A DNA stretch of 7,038 nucleotides from an uncultured Planctomycetaceae bacterium (GTDB taxonomy: Bacteria > Planctomycetota > Planctomycetia > Pirellulales > UBA1268): contig CALCGM010000050.1 in assembly GCA_937900985.1 (NCBI GenBank), forward strand, positions 1 through 7,038, written 5' to 3'. Made by a program: the position numbers and the translations under genes. The notes under the pieces are model-generated. The model was given only the letters and a program-made list of their open reading frames with translations, was not told where the DNA came from and made no database searches. Positions 6,871 through 7,038 of the stretch are shown here, piece after piece; the first letter of the stretch is position 1; every line of letters starts with the position of its first letter.

Positions 6871-6933
6871 CCGCGGGTGCCGGAGGCACCTCGGCTGTGC
6901 CGAGGCCGCTCCGCGGCCCGTGGACCCGTCCCG
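6861..6933. repeat. Inverted repeat with nested hairpins at the junction of the two arrays
   Basis: CGGGACGGGTCC (6861-6872) is the exact reverse complement of GGACCCGTCCCG (6922-6933). Inside lie a short stem GCGG (6873-6876) with CCGC (6906-6909), and two hairpins: GTGCC (6877-6881) with GGCAC (6885-6889), and CTCGGC (6890-6895) with GCCGAG (6899-6904). The whole can fold into a three-way, cloverleaf-like shape. No T-run follows, so it is not a classic intrinsic terminator, though it could stop or protect the operon transcript. Confidence 0.75.
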
Positions 6934-7038
6934 CTTGCGACCATCGCTCCGCGGCCCGTGGACCCGTCCCGCTTGCGACTATCGCTCCGCGGCCCGTGGA
7001 CCCGTCCCGCTTGCAACCGCATCGCTCCGCGGCCCGTG
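6908..7038 (+). repeat. 38-bp direct tandem repeat, three copies plus a partial, continuing past the window
   Basis: Copies start at 6908, 6946, 6984 and 7024, each beginning GCTCCGCGGCCCGTGG; the last is cut by the window edge after 15 bases. Copies 1 and 2 differ by one base near the end (GCGACCATC against GCGACTATC). Copy 3 is 40 bp because its end reads TTGCAACCGCATC. ACCCGTCCCG in each unit (6924, 6962, 7000) is the reverse complement of the core of the neighbouring 24-bp repeat. No gene is supported here. Confidence 0.93.

Noticed and set aside
6861..6933. tRNA or other cloverleaf RNA gene
   Set aside because: The length is right, but there is no T-loop TTC consensus, no correctly sized anticodon arm, and only two internal hairpins with 3-base loops.
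6504..7022. Minus-strand open frame of 172 codons reading through the repeats and the Stf0 gene
   Set aside because: The repetitive peptide (HPVPFIPR units) comes from the 24-bp DNA repeat, and the rest is antisense to the Stf0 coding sequence.
6856..7038. Plus-strand frame opening at the ATG in the third 24-bp copy and staying open to the window edge (61 codons)
   Set aside because: It is made entirely of repeat sequence, changes frame between the 38-bp units, and has no Shine-Dalgarno or domain; openness is explained by GC content.
6908..7038. CRISPR array
   Set aside because: The apparent spacers would be only about 5-9 bases and nearly identical, and no cas gene is visible, so it is a simple tandem repeat.

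Overview
The window is GC-rich DNA (about two thirds G+C by eye), densely coded, and very probably from a Planctomycetota bacterium, perhaps of the Pirellulales type. That placement is inferred from gene style: a large membrane-anchored YVTN-propeller/phosphoesterase protein, weak or absent Shine-Dalgarno sequences in front of most genes, two sulfotransferases of different families, and GC-rich tandem repeats after the last gene. No marker gene is present to prove it.

Layout. Positions 13-2808 (minus strand) hold one long gene for a 931-residue envelope protein: N-terminal membrane anchor, beta-propeller of YVTN-like blades, then a phosphoesterase domain of the phospholipase C/acid phosphatase family. 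A 145-bp divergent intergenic region (2809-2953) separates it from four plus-strand genes that look like one operon: a TIGR02466-type 2OG-Fe(II) oxygenase (2954-3595); a sulfotransferase-like protein overlapping it by 4 or 16 bases (3592 or 3580 to 4581); a class III PLP aminotransferase (4656-6056); and a Stf0-family sulfotransferase (6086-6811). From 6800 to the window edge there are two adjoining tandem arrays, a 24-bp repeat (three copies, the first containing the stop codon of the Stf0 gene) and a 38-bp repeat (three copies plus a partial, running out of the window). They share a GGGACGGG core in opposite orientation, with a foldable inverted-repeat structure at their junction.

How the genes may work together. 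The operon combines a hydroxylase-type oxygenase, a transaminase and two unrelated sulfotransferases. A simple reading is a short pathway that hydroxylates and transaminates a small molecule, sugar or lipid head group and then places sulfate on it. The substrate cannot be read from the sequence. I know of no characterised system with this exact four-gene set, so it is the best candidate here for an undescribed pathway. The divergent phosphoesterase may share regulation with it or simply be a neighbour.
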